Below, in pieces: positions 32,083-40,448 of a stretch of 40,702 nt of DNA. The position numbers and the translations under genes were made by a program. The stretch covers positions 1-40,702 of the forward strand of contig CAJYSA010000096.1 of assembly GCA_913777325.1 (NCBI GenBank). Direction: 5' to 3'. Source of the DNA: an uncultured Sphingomonas sp. Lineage in GTDB: Bacteria > Pseudomonadota > Alphaproteobacteria > Sphingomonadales > Sphingomonadaceae. Every line of letters starts with the position of its first letter. Positions within the stretch are counted from its first letter, which is position 1. A model generated the notes under the pieces. The model saw nothing but the letters and a program-made list of their open reading frames with translations. It made no database searches and had not been told where the DNA came from.

Positions 32083-32763
32083 ATGACTGACGACCCGCTC
32101 GGCCCGCTCGACCCCGATTTCGGCGCCAACTTCAAGCGCGACGATCGCCGCCCGCCGTGCCAGCTCTACCTGATCTCGCCGCTGGATATGACCGGTACGT
32201 TCCCCGATCGGCTCAAGAGCGCGCTCGACGCTGGCCCGATCGCCGCCTTCCAGTTTCGCGTCAAGGACGTGGATCAGCATACCGCCGCCCGCCTCGCCGA
32301 GCCGCTCCAGCAGATTTGCGCCGATCGTGAGGTGGCCTTCCTCGTCAATGATTCGATCAGCCTGGCCAAGCGGCTGGGCGCGGACGGCGTCCACCTCGGG
32401 CAGGAGGATGGCGACCCACGCGAGGCACGCACCGCGCTCGGCCCGGCGGCGCAGATCGGCGTCACCTGTCACGACAGCCGCCATCTGGCGATGGAGGCCG
32501 GCGAGGCGGGGGCGGATTACGTCGCGTTCGGCAGCTTCTATCCGACCACCACCAAGCAGGTGGAGCATCGGCCGGAACCGGTGATCCTGTCCTGGTGGCA
32601 TGCGCTGTTCGAGCTGCCGTCGGTCGCGATCGGCGGGATCGCCCCCGACAACGCCGCGCCGCTGATCGCTGCCGGCGCGGACTTCATCGCGGCCAGCCAT
32701 GCGGTATGGGGCGGCGACGAGGCGGCGGCGATCAAGGCGTTCGATGCGGTGTTGAAGGGATAA
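32083..32763 (+). CDS. thiE: Thiamine-phosphate synthase
   Basis: 226 residues of a ThiE TIM barrel. After a ~30-residue N-terminal extension (GANFKRDDRR) come LYLISPLD, FQFRVKDVD (in place of the usual LR.K), FLVNDSISLAKRLGADGVHLGQEDGD, GVTCHDS, GADYVAFGSFYPT and IGGIAPDNAAPLIAAGADFIA. It joins HMP-PP and THZ-P to thiamine phosphate. No TPP riboswitch was found upstream (31956-32082). The extension and unusual FRVK leave a small chance of a ThiE-like paralogue. Confidence 0.9.
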   Translation: MTDDPLGPLDPDFGANFKRDDRRPPCQLYLISPLDMTGTFPDRLKSALDAGPIAAFQFRVKDVDQHTAARLAEPLQQICADREVAFLVNDSISLAKRLGADGVHLGQEDGDPREARTALGPAAQIGVTCHDSRHLAMEAGEAGADYVAFGSFYPTTTKQVEHRPEPVILSWWHALFELPSVAIGGIAPDNAAPLIAAGADFIAASHAVWGGDEAAAIKAFDAVLKG

Positions 32764-32867
32764 GTCGCGCGTCACGTCATCGCGTCGCGACGCGCGCGAA
32801 GACGGGCAGGCATGGACCCGTACGTCACTGACGGCGTTGTTACGGCACCGAAATACGAGAGGTGCCC

Positions 32868-33854
32868 GTGAAGCGTATCGCAGCCGCCGCCCTGATCCTC
32901 GCCACGGCCCCCGCATGGGCACAGAGTGGGCGTCCGCCGCTCGATCCGGCCGTGCTCCGGATGCAGGTCGTGCTCGACAAGCTGGGCTTCGGACCCGGCA
33001 TCCTGGACGGGCGTGGCGGACAATCGCTGACCAACGCGATCAAGGGCTTTCAGGAAAGTCGTGGCCTGCGCGTCACGGGGACGCCCGACGCGGCGACGCT
33101 CGACGCGCTGCGGCGCTATGCCAACGTGCGCCCAACGATGGAGGTGACGCTCGACGCCGCCGCGATGCGCGGGCCGTACGTCCCGGTGATGCCAGAGGAC
33201 TATGCCGAAAAGGCCAAATTGCAGTCGATGGCGTACAGCCGCCCGCTCGAAAAACTGGCCGAGCGGTTCCACACCACGCCGCAGGTGCTGGCGGAGTTGA
33301 ACCCCGGCGTGACGACGATCGCGGTGGGATCGAAGATCACGGTGCCCAACACCTTCCCGACCTCGCGCGCCTATCCCGCCGATGCGACCCCCGCATGGCG
33401 CGCGACGCTCGCCTCGCTGAACGTCGAGGCGGCGGTACCGCAGGCGGCGAAGATCGTCGTCGACAAGTCGGACGGCATCCTCGGGGTGCTGGACGCGAAC
33501 GGGAAGCTGCTCGCGCAATATACCGCGACGATCGGCTCGTCGCGCGATCCATTGCCGCTCGGCAATTGGAAGGTGCTGCACGTCTCGCCCAATCCCGATT
33601 GGAAGATGAACCCCAAGATCCTGAAGGGGGTGCCCGATGACAAGCAGGCGCAGATCATCCCGCCCGGCCCCAACAACCCGGTGGGCGTGGTGTGGATCGA
33701 CCTGAGCAAGGAACATTACGGCATCCACGGCACCAGCGAGCCGCAGCAGATCGGCCGCGCCCAATCGAATGGCTGCGTGCGGCTGACCAATTGGGATGCG
33801 GCGCGCGTGGCATTGATGGTGAAGGGGGGAACCCCGGTGCTGTTCCAGGCCTGA
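32868..33854 (+). CDS. Exported L,D-transpeptidase with peptidoglycan-binding domain
   Basis: 328 residues from GTG 32868 (GAGAGG 6 nt upstream); GTG 32862 is an alternative. A Sec signal peptide (KRIAAAALILATAPAWAQ) precedes a PG_binding_1 domain (LRMQVVLDKLGFGPGILDGRGG, TNAIKGFQESRGL). A central LysM-like segment (LAERFHTTPQVLAELNPG, VGSKITVPN) and a YkuD catalytic domain follow, with HGTSEPQQIGRAQSNGCVRLTNWDA (His and Cys). It would make 3-3 crosslinks or attach proteins to periplasmic peptidoglycan. Next to an M23 peptidase gene one base later, a cell-wall remodelling pair. Confidence 0.92.
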   Translation: MKRIAAAALILATAPAWAQSGRPPLDPAVLRMQVVLDKLGFGPGILDGRGGQSLTNAIKGFQESRGLRVTGTPDAATLDALRRYANVRPTMEVTLDAAAMRGPYVPVMPEDYAEKAKLQSMAYSRPLEKLAERFHTTPQVLAELNPGVTTIAVGSKITVPNTFPTSRAYPADATPAWRATLASLNVEAAVPQAAKIVVDKSDGILGVLDANGKLLAQYTATIGSSRDPLPLGNWKVLHVSPNPDWKMNPKILKGVPDDKQAQIIPPGPNNPVGVVWIDLSKEHYGIHGTSEPQQIGRAQSNGCVRLTNWDAARVALMVKGGTPVLFQA

Positions 33855-33855
33855 C

Positions 33856-34449
33856 GTGACCAAGCTCGGCTGGTCGATCCTCGCGCTGATCGTGCTGCTG
33901 GGCGCGGGATTCGCTTCGCTGGTGTCGCTCGGATCGTCGCCGCCCGTGGCGACGCCGCCGACAAACGTGGAGCCGGCCCGTCCAGAGCCCGCGATCGCGG
34001 CGAATGGGCCGTTGCTGGTTCCCGTCGCGGGGGTCGCGCGCGCCGCGCTCGTCGATACGTTCGGTCAGCCACGCGACGGCGGTGCGCGCCATCACGAGGC
34101 GATCGACATCATGGCGCCGCGCGGCACGCCCGTGCTCGCCGCAGCCGATGGGCGGGTCGAGAAGCTGTTCGACAGCGTGGCGGGCGGGCGCACCATTTAT
34201 CAACGATCGGCGGATGGCGGCACGATCTATTATTACGCGCATCTCGACGGCTATCGCGACGGCTTGGCCGAAGGGCAGACGCTGCGACGCGGCGAGCCGA
34301 TCGCAACGGTCGGCGCCACCGGGAACGCCGATCCGGGCGCACCGCACCTGCATTTCTCCGTCCTGCGGATGCAGCCGGGGCAGGGCTGGTCGGAGGGGCA
34401 AGCGGTCGATCCGTATCCGCTTCTTGCCGAACCGCGCGCCAATCGCTAA
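33856..34449 (+). CDS. M23-family metallopeptidase (peptidoglycan endopeptidase), membrane-anchored
   Basis: 197 residues. One N-terminal TM segment ([20 protein letters not shown]), a Pro-rich linker, then the LytM domain: [23 protein letters not shown] (zinc His and Asp), YYYAHLDGY, and HLHFSV carrying the last zinc-ligand/catalytic His pair. All core residues are present, so it is probably active on peptide crossbridges rather than an EnvC-like activator. GTG start one base after the transpeptidase stop, so the two are almost certainly co-translated. Confidence 0.9.
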   Translation: MTKLGWSILALIVLLGAGFASLVSLGSSPPVATPPTNVEPARPEPAIAANGPLLVPVAGVARAALVDTFGQPRDGGARHHEAIDIMAPRGTPVLAAADGRVEKLFDSVAGGRTIYQRSADGGTIYYYAHLDGYRDGLAEGQTLRRGEPIATVGATGNADPGAPHLHFSVLRMQPGQGWSEGQAVDPYPLLAEPRANR

Positions 34450-34529
34450 GCCGCCGCGATCGGCGCCCGTGGGTCACCCCCGGTGATCCAGCAGTGGCGC
34501 CGCGGCTCTTTTTACACAGGCGAAGCCCC

Positions 34530-35093
34530 ATGAAGATCAGCGGCGTGGACATCCGTCCCGGCAACATCATCGAGTACGAAGGCGGCATCTGGCGCGCGGT
34601 CAAGATCCAGCACACGCAGCCCGGCAAGGGCGGCGCGTACATGCAGGTCGAACTCAAGAACCTGCGCGACGGCCGCAAGAACAACGTCCGCTTCCGCTCC
34701 GCCGAGACGGTCGAACGCGTCCGCCTCGACACCAAGGACTTCCAGTTCCTGTTCGCCGAGGGCGACGGGCTGGTCTTCATGGACAAGGAAACCTACGACC
34801 AGGTGACGCTGCCGCGCGACCTGCTCGGCGACGCCGCCGCCTTCCTTCAGGACGGCATGGACGTCGTGATGGAGCTCTACGACGAAGAGCCGATCAGCGT
34901 GCAGTTGCCCGATACGATCGAGGCGACGATCGTCGAGGCCGACGCGGTGGTGAAGGGGCAGACCGCCTCGTCCAGCTACAAGCCCGCGATCCTCGACAAC
35001 GGCGTGCGCGTGATGGTGCCGCCGCACATTTCGTCGGGCACGCGGATCGTGGTTGACGTCTATGAGCAGACGTACGTGCGGCGCGCCGACTGA
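34530..35093 (+). CDS. efp: Elongation factor P
   Basis: 187 residues, exact family length, with KOW-like N-domain [38 protein letters not shown], followed by two OB domains and the C-terminal [15 protein letters not shown]33 in the PGKGGA loop is the position modified in Lys-type EF-Ps. It relieves ribosome stalling at polyproline. The ATG at 34530 is chosen by homology; the 12 preceding in-frame codons are non-coding leader. Repeat hairpins follow the stop. Confidence 0.97.
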   Translation: MKISGVDIRPGNIIEYEGGIWRAVKIQHTQPGKGGAYMQVELKNLRDGRKNNVRFRSAETVERVRLDTKDFQFLFAEGDGLVFMDKETYDQVTLPRDLLGDAAAFLQDGMDVVMELYDEEPISVQLPDTIEATIVEADAVVKGQTASSSYKPAILDNGVRVMVPPHISSGTRIVVDVYEQTYVRRAD

Positions 35094-35099
35094 CCGGCT

Positions 35100-35199
35100 C
35101 CCTCTCCCCTAGGGGGAGAGGGTTGGGGTGAGGGGCGGCCCCAAACGCTACCGCCCGATGACTGCCCCTCACCCAAGCCTCTCCCCGGAGGGGAGAGGG
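35100..35199. repeat. Pair of inverted GGGGAGAGGG-type hairpin repeats between efp and the IMPase gene
   Basis: Hairpin 1 at 35100-35122 (CCCTCTCCCC / GGGGGAGAGGG) is followed by TTGGGGTGAGGGG. The second unit (35165-35199) has the mirrored CCCCTCACCCAAG and then CTCTCCCC GG AGGGGAGAG. The two units are inverted copies ~40 nt apart. This is a common proteobacterial interspersed palindrome and may serve as the efp terminator. Confidence 0.75.
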
Positions 35200-35213
35200 C
35201 TTAAAGGTTCCTT

Positions 35214-36026
35214 ATGCCATCCCATTCCGGCCTGTTCACCGTCATCGAACGCGCGGCGCGCAAGGCCGCACCCCGGCTGCGCCGCGACTTCAACGAGGTC
35301 CAGCATTTGCAGGTCAGCCGCAAGGGGCCGGCCGATTTCGTCAGCCAGGCCGACCAGCGCTGCGAGCGGACGCTCTACGACGAATTGTCGAAGGCGCGTC
35401 CCGACTGGGGCTTCGTGATGGAAGAGGGTGGCACGATCGAGGGCGATCCGACCAAGCCGCGCTTCATCATCGATCCGCTCGACGGCACGTCGAACTTCCT
35501 CCACGGCATCCCGCACTTCTGCATCTCGATCGCGGTCGAGGAGCCGCTGCCGAACGGCAAGCGCGACATCACGACCGCGCTCGTCTATCAGCCGTTGACC
35601 GACGAGAGCTTCTGGGCCGAAAAGGGGCGCGGGGCGTGGTTGCAGGACCAGCGGCTGCGCGTCTCGTCGCGCCGCGAACCGTCCGAGGCGCTGATCGCGA
35701 CCGGCATCCCGTTCATGGGCCATGGCGATTTCGTTCAGTGGACGCGTATCTTCGGCGCGGTGGCGCCGCAGGTCGCGGGCATTCGCCGGCTGGGTGCCGC
35801 CGCGCTCGATCTCGCATGGGTCGCGGCGGGCCGCTTCGACGGCTATTGGGAAAGCGACCTGAAGCTGTGGGACGTGGCGGCGGGGATGCTGCTGGTCAAG
35901 GAAGCCGGCGGCTACGTCACCGACTTCCGCGGCGGCGACAAGCCGATCGAACGCAACGAATTCCTTGCCGCGAACGACGGGCTGCATAACAAGCTGCACA
36001 AGATGGTCGCGCAGGCGCTGCGGTAA
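35214..36026 (+). CDS. Inositol monophosphatase family protein (SuhB-like)
   Basis: 270 residues with the FIG-superfamily metal/phosphate motifs: GPADFVSQADQRCERTL, GFVMEEGG, PRFIIDPLDGTSNFLHGIPHFCISIAVEE (the DPLDGTxN motif), and ESDLKLWDVAAGMLLVKEAGG near the C-terminus (WDxAAG). It would dephosphorylate inositol 1-phosphate or a similar sugar phosphate. SuhB homologues also act with the transcription machinery in enterics. ATG at 35214 just after the repeat block, with AAGG ~8 nt upstream. A REP-like repeat follows the gene. Confidence 0.92.
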   Translation: MPSHSGLFTVIERAARKAAPRLRRDFNEVQHLQVSRKGPADFVSQADQRCERTLYDELSKARPDWGFVMEEGGTIEGDPTKPRFIIDPLDGTSNFLHGIPHFCISIAVEEPLPNGKRDITTALVYQPLTDESFWAEKGRGAWLQDQRLRVSSRREPSEALIATGIPFMGHGDFVQWTRIFGAVAPQVAGIRRLGAAALDLAWVAAGRFDGYWESDLKLWDVAAGMLLVKEAGGYVTDFRGGDKPIERNEFLAANDGLHNKLHKMVAQALR

Positions 36027-36077
36027 CCTCTGCCACGGGATGGGAATGACCTGTCCCGGACGGGTATGACCCATCAC

Positions 36078-36144
36078 CCGTTCGTGCTGAGCCTGTCGAA
36101 GCACGTGCCGCGCGCACGCCCTTCGACAAGCTTAGGGTGAACGG
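36078..36144. repeat. Sphingomonad-type palindromic repeat (REP-like), copy 2
   Basis: Left arm CCGTTCGTGCTGAGCCTGTC, then GAAG. The imperfect right arm reads CTTCGACAAGCTTAGGGTGA, then ACGG. Same element family as 30268-30334. It lies between the convergent ends of the IMPase gene and the sensor kinase gene. Confidence 0.82.
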
Positions 36145-36186
36145 ACGGTGGTTGTGCAGCCGGCTGGCGGGACGAGGCTGCGGAAC

Positions 36187-37539
36187 CTACCCCCGTGGCA
36201 GCGTGATCGTCGCCACCAGCCCGCCGCCCTCGCGCGGGGCCAGGACGATCCGCCCGCCGGCTTCCTCGACGATCGCGCGTGCCAGCGCCAGGCCAAGCCC
36301 GATCCCCCCGGTATGCCGGTTGCGCGAGCTTTCCAGCCGGAAGAACGGGTCGAACACCTGATCCAGCCGTTCGGTCGGAATGCCGGGTCCGCGATCCGCC
36401 ACCACGATCGCCGCCATGTGCGCGTCGGACGCCAGCGACACCTCCGCGGCCCCTGCATATTTCACCGCATTCTCGATCAGGTTGCGCAGCGCGCGGCGGA
36501 TCAGCGACGGGCGCAGCCGCATCCGCAGCCGCTCGGCTTCCTCGAACGTCACCGGCTCGCCCAGGTCACGGAAGTCCTCCACCACCGCATCGACCAGCGC
36601 GGCGAGATCGACCTCGGTCTCCGGCTCGCTCGGGCGCCCCAGCCGCGCCAGCGAGAGGATGTCGTCGAGGGTGCGGTTCATCTCCGCGATCGTGTCGGCC
36701 ATCCGCGCGCGGTCCTGATCGTCTTCCACCGATTCGATCCGCACGCGCAGCGCGGCGAGCGGGGTCCGCAGATCGTGCCCGATCGCACCGAGCATCCGGT
36801 CCTTTTCGTCGAGCATCGCGGTGACGCGCAGCCGCAGCGCGTTGAACGCGGCGGTCACCGCGCGCACGTCGGGCGGTCCGCTCTCTTCCAGCGGATCGGG
36901 CGCGGCGGCGGGCGAATAGCCGCGCGCCGCCGCCGCCAGTTCGCGCAAGGGGCGCGAGATACGCCGCGCCACCCACAACACCGGCACCAGCACCACGACA
37001 TACAGGATCAGCGTCTGTCCCAGCAGTCGCCAGAACAGCCGCAAGTCGTCGCGCGGCAACCCGCCCGACAGCGCCATCCAGCGTCCGTCGGTGCGCTTCA
37101 CCGCGACGACGATCGAATCACGCGGGCCATCGTCACGCGCGGCACGCATCGCCATTCGCCGTTCGAAGCGGCTCAGCGGCATCCGATATTGCCACGGCCT
37201 GGCGACCGCGACGTCCACCGCCGCCACGCGCACGCCCATGTCGTTCAACTGGCTGGCCAGTTCGCGCGCCACGGCGGGCTGCGCCTCCATCGCACGCGTG
37301 ATCGGGTCGCGCGGCACCAGCCGCACACGCCCGCGATCCGCGACCACCGGGCGCCCCGCCGCCTCCTGATCCAGCGCGTCGGCGATGCGATAGGCGGCGG
37401 GCCGCGTGATCTGCGCCATCCGCACCGCCGCCCGCTCGCGCAGCAGCAGCGCCAGGTTGACCGCCTGCGCCAGGAACAGCGCCAGCGCGACCAGCAACGC
37501 CATCTGCCCCGCCAGGCTGCGCGGCCCCGAAATCCTCAC
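36187..37539 (-). CDS. EnvZ-type membrane sensor histidine kinase
   Basis: 450 residues: TM1 (~11-33), a periplasmic domain of ~135 residues, TM2 (~172-192), HAMP (RRISRPLRELAAAARG), HisKA with IGHDLRTPLAALRVRIE (H255), and HATPase with LIENAVKYA, ADRGPGIP, FDPFFRLE and GIGLGLALARAIVEEAGG. GTG start, 10 nt after the response regulator stop, so regulator and kinase form one operon. The HDLRTPLAALR box groups it with EnvZ/RstB-like kinases. The ligand is unknown. Confidence 0.93.
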   Translation of the reverse strand: MRISGPRSLAGQMALLVALALFLAQAVNLALLLRERAAVRMAQITRPAAYRIADALDQEAAGRPVVADRGRVRLVPRDPITRAMEAQPAVARELASQLNDMGVRVAAVDVAVARPWQYRMPLSRFERRMAMRAARDDGPRDSIVVAVKRTDGRWMALSGGLPRDDLRLFWRLLGQTLILYVVVLVPVLWVARRISRPLRELAAAARGYSPAAAPDPLEESGPPDVRAVTAAFNALRLRVTAMLDEKDRMLGAIGHDLRTPLAALRVRIESVEDDQDRARMADTIAEMNRTLDDILSLARLGRPSEPETEVDLAALVDAVVEDFRDLGEPVTFEEAERLRMRLRPSLIRRALRNLIENAVKYAGAAEVSLASDAHMAAIVVADRGPGIPTERLDQVFDPFFRLESSRNRHTGGIGLGLALARAIVEEAGGRIVLAPREGGGLVATITLPRG

Positions 37540-37549
37540 GCGACGATCG

Positions 37550-38275
37550 TCACAGCCGGGTGACGTCCGTCGACAGCGCGTAGCCGCCGCCCCACACCGT
37601 CTTGATGATCTCCGGGTTCTTGGGATCCGGCTCGATCTTGCGGCGCAGACGGCTGACCTGATTGTCGATCGCCCGGTCGAAGGCTGCCGCCTCGCGTCCC
37701 TGCGTCAGGTCGAGCAGTTGATCGCGCGTCAGAACCTGTCGCGGACGGTGCACCAGCGCGAGCAGCAGGTTGTATTCTCCGGTCGACAGCGGCACCGACA
37801 CGCCCTCGCGGTCGATCAACGCGCGCTCGCCGGTCTTCAACACCCAGCCCGCAAAGGCATAGGAGCCGCTTTCGGGCGCATGATGCCGCACCCCGCCGCC
37901 GGCGGTGCGCCGCAGGACGGTCTTGATCCGCGCCGCCAGTTCGCGCGGGGAGAAGGGCTTCACGACATAATCGTCCGCGCCCATCTCCAGCCCGACGATC
38001 CGGTCGGTCTCCTCGCTCTTGGCGGTCAGCAGGATCACCGGCGTCTCGCCGGTCGCGCGGACGTGGCGGCACAGCGACAGCCCGTCCTCGCCCGGCATCA
38101 TGATGTCGAGCACGATCAGGTCGATCGCATAGGCCGCCAGCCGGGTGCGCGCCGCCTCCGCATCGCCGGCCTGCGTCACCCGGAAACCCTGCTTCGTCAA
38201 ATAGGTGGCCAGCGGTTCGCGGATCGACCGTTCGTCATCCACCAGCAGGAGGTGCGGCGTGTCGCCCATGGTCAT
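37550..38275 (-). CDS. OmpR-family response regulator
   Basis: 241 residues. Receiver with LLLVDDERS, phospho-acceptor D57 in IVLDIMMPGEDG, ILLTAKSEE and ADDYVVKPFSPRELAARI, then a winged-helix Trans_reg_C domain (LSTGEYNLLLALVHRPRQVLTRDQLLD, and DRAIDNQVSRLRRKIE, IKTVWGGGY). ATG 38275 is preferred with AGG 5 nt upstream; GTG 38287 is possible. Encoded just upstream of its kinase. The divergent-looking gap to the EF-hand gene is only ~35 nt, so that gene, on the same strand, may share its transcript. Confidence 0.95.
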   Translation of the reverse strand: MTMGDTPHLLLVDDERSIREPLATYLTKQGFRVTQAGDAEAARTRLAAYAIDLIVLDIMMPGEDGLSLCRHVRATGETPVILLTAKSEETDRIVGLEMGADDYVVKPFSPRELAARIKTVLRRTAGGGVRHHAPESGSYAFAGWVLKTGERALIDREGVSVPLSTGEYNLLLALVHRPRQVLTRDQLLDLTQGREAAAFDRAIDNQVSRLRRKIEPDPKNPEIIKTVWGGGYALSTDVTRL

Positions 38276-38310
38276 GGCACCTGACACAATCTTTCGTGCG
38301 CGAAAAGAGC

Positions 38311-38793
38311 TCAGCCGACCGGGGCCGGATCGACGTCGCCCTCGACGGGGGCGACGCCGCGCGCATGGCCGACATGGCGGGCGCGCATCATCAACATCAT
38401 CGCCTCCCGCTCGCGCGCGTCGATGCGACCGTCATGATTGGTGTCGATCCGGTCGAACCGACGCAGCGCGCGATCGCGAAACTGCGCCTGGCTCTGGTCG
38501 GCGTCGCGCCGCTCGCGCATCCGGGGCGGTGAGCGGTGCTGCGCCCGCCAGCTCCGCCGCTCGTCGACGGTCAGCTTGCCGTCGTGATTGGCGTCCATCG
38601 CCGCGAAGCGTCGGTCGGCATCGGCGGCGGCTTCCTCGCGGGTGACGATCCCGTCGCCGTCCTGATCGGTGGCGTTCGGCGGGGCGGGAGCGGGGGCGGC
38701 GGGCGCTGTCGGCGCCTGTGCCTGCACCCCGGCGCCGGCGAAGCCGCCCAGCACGGCGGCACCCAAAGCGGCGGCGGTGATCCACGTCCTCAT
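38311..38793 (-). CDS. Exported EF-hand calcium-binding protein
   Basis: 160 residues from ATG 38793 (AAAGGG 7 nt upstream). A signal peptide (RTWITAAALGAAVLGGFAGAGVQAQA) and an Ala/Pro linker precede three EF-hand loops: DQDGDGIVTREEA, DANHDGKLTVDE and DTNHDGRIDARE. It is likely a periplasmic calcium-binding or sensor protein. It sits 35 nt upstream of the response regulator gene on the same strand, so calcium or envelope signalling through that two-component pair is conceivable (inference). Confidence 0.9.
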   Translation of the reverse strand: MRTWITAAALGAAVLGGFAGAGVQAQAPTAPAAPAPAPPNATDQDGDGIVTREEAAADADRRFAAMDANHDGKLTVDERRSWRAQHRSPPRMRERRDADQSQAQFRDRALRRFDRIDTNHDGRIDAREREAMMLMMRARHVGHARGVAPVEGDVDPAPVG

Positions 38794-38902
38794 CGCAATC
38801 CCTTTCGATCCTGAAGCGGGCGGAGCGTCCCGCGCCATGCCTTTTGCGCGCTCCGCGTCGCCGGATCGTGTCGGCGGAGTGCCGATTTTGTCGCGATATG
38901 TG

Positions 38903-39673
38903 TCAGCCGAAGATCGCCGCCGCCTGCATCTGCTCGGCCATTTTGCGTCCCCGCGCGTTCCAGATCGCCATCTCCTGCGATGTGGCGCCGCCGCGCGCAT
39001 GATCGGTGCGCGTCTCGACCAGCCACCAGCCGTCATCGGTGTCCGGCGCGGGATCGAGCAGGTTGACCATCCACGTCAGCGAGCTGAGCGGTGCGGGGCG
39101 CGTCAGCAGCCGCATCGCCGCCGGCGGCAGCGCGTCGCCGATCGCCAGCAACTCGACCGCCGGAGCCAAGCCGCCACGCTCCACCAACCGCACCCAGCGG
39201 CGCCAGCCGACGCCGTCGATCGTGCGCTCCACCGTCTCGAACCGCTCGGTGAAGGCGATCGCGGGCAGCCCGCGCAGGATCGTATCGCCGGGGCCGGGGG
39301 GCGGGCAGGGTGCGGTGGCGGTACGGTCGTGATCGACCACGCTGTCCATCGCGCGCATGAACACGAAGGTACAGCGCACGCCCAGCCCCGTCGCTCCGCC
39401 GACATCGGCCTGCACGAAGGCGGCGTTGCGTCCGCGCCGCAACAGCGTGACCGTCACCTCCACCTCGTCGGCCAACGGTCCGACGAAGGCGACTTGCGCG
39501 GACCGCAGCGGCGGCAGGTCGGGCAGCGCGTTCAGCACCGCGTCGAGCGCCAGCGCGGCCGACAGCCCGCCATAAGCGGTGCGTCCCTGCAACCATGCCG
39601 CCGGGATCGTCACCCGCCGTCGTCCGTCGCCGGCGTCATGCACCGCCGCGAGGATGTCGTGCAGCGCGCTCAC
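38903..39673 (-). CDS. Acyl-CoA thioesterase-like hotdog protein
   Basis: 256 residues resembling the TesB-like double-hotdog thioesterase family: WLQGRTAYGGLSAALALDAVLNALPDLPPLRSAQVAFVGPL (first hotdog helix and strand), VGGATGLGVRCTFVFMRA, and LSSLTWMVNLLD, TDHARGGATSQEMAIWNARGRKMAEQMQ near the end (second hotdog). It would hydrolyse acyl-CoA. GTG start overlaps the TGA of the glutathione S-transferase gene (GTGA), so it is translated in coupling with it. Confidence 0.88.
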   Translation of the reverse strand: MSALHDILAAVHDAGDGRRRVTIPAAWLQGRTAYGGLSAALALDAVLNALPDLPPLRSAQVAFVGPLADEVEVTVTLLRRGRNAAFVQADVGGATGLGVRCTFVFMRAMDSVVDHDRTATAPCPPPGPGDTILRGLPAIAFTERFETVERTIDGVGWRRWVRLVERGGLAPAVELLAIGDALPPAAMRLLTRPAPLSSLTWMVNLLDPAPDTDDGWWLVETRTDHARGGATSQEMAIWNARGRKMAEQMQAAAIFG

Positions 39674-40305
39674 TTGGCGGCGAGCGCCTTGCCACGTTCA
39701 TAGGCACGCGCCACCGCCGGGCGCTCCGCCACCGCCGCGTGCCAGCGCGCGACGTTCGGGAACCGCGCGAGGTCCTGGCCCTGCGCCTCGGGCAGGATCC
39801 ACGGATGGCACGCCATGTCGGCCACCGTGTAATCGTCGCCGATGATGAACGCCCGTCCCTCCAGTTGGCGATCGAGCACGCCGTACAGCCGCTCGGTCTC
39901 CTTGAGGTAGCGGTCGATGGCATAGGGCACCTTTTCCGGCGCGTAGCGCGTGAAATGGTGGTTCTGCCCCAGCATCGGCCCCAGGCCGCCGACCTGCCAC
40001 ATCAGCCACTGCAGCACCGCGACATGCGAACGCGGATCGCCGCCGCCGAACTGCCGGGTCTTGTGCGCGAGGTACAACAGGATGGCGCCGCTTTCGAACA
40101 CGCTGATCGGCGCGCCGCCATCGGTGGGCGCATGATCGACGATCGCGGGCATCTTGTTGTTCGGAGAGATCTTCAAAAAGTCGGGCTGGAACTGCGCGCC
40201 CGCGCCAATATCGACCAGGTGGATCGTATGATCGAGCGCCGCCTCCTCAAGGAAGATCAGCACTTTGTGCCCATTCGGCGTGGGCCAGTAATGAAGGTCG
40301 ATCAT
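39670..40305 (-). CDS. Glutathione S-transferase family protein (YghU/YfcG-like)
   Basis: 211 residues. An N-terminal thioredoxin-fold domain (IDLHYWPTPNGHKVLIFLEEA, SPNNKMPAIVDH, SVFESGAILLYLA, the last being the glutathione-binding ES motif) is followed by an all-helical C-domain (FIIGDDYTVADMACHPW, FPNVARWHAAVAERPAV). PTPNGHKV and KISPNNKMPAI fit the Nu-class YghU/YfcG disulphide-bond reductases. ATG 40305 with GGGAG 9 nt upstream. Upstream in-frame codons lack homology. Operon with the thioesterase. Confidence 0.92.
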   Translation of the reverse strand: MIDLHYWPTPNGHKVLIFLEEAALDHTIHLVDIGAGAQFQPDFLKISPNNKMPAIVDHAPTDGGAPISVFESGAILLYLAHKTRQFGGGDPRSHVAVLQWLMWQVGGLGPMLGQNHHFTRYAPEKVPYAIDRYLKETERLYGVLDRQLEGRAFIIGDDYTVADMACHPWILPEAQGQDLARFPNVARWHAAVAERPAVARAYERGKALAAK

Positions 40306-40448
40306 CGCGTCCGTCTCCCATGCGCGTCCCGCACGGTCTTCACTTAAGCCGCTCTCGCCGAACCGCAACGCCGCATACGCGCCACATCTGCTTGCAGCGG
40401 CGTGGCAAAAGATTATTAAGCGCTGCTACGAAGTTGCTGGGGGGCGAC

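Noticed and set aside
36148-37563. 471-codon plus-strand frame opposite the sensor kinase
   Set aside because: His/Arg/Gln-rich shadow frame; the minus strand holds a complete kinase.
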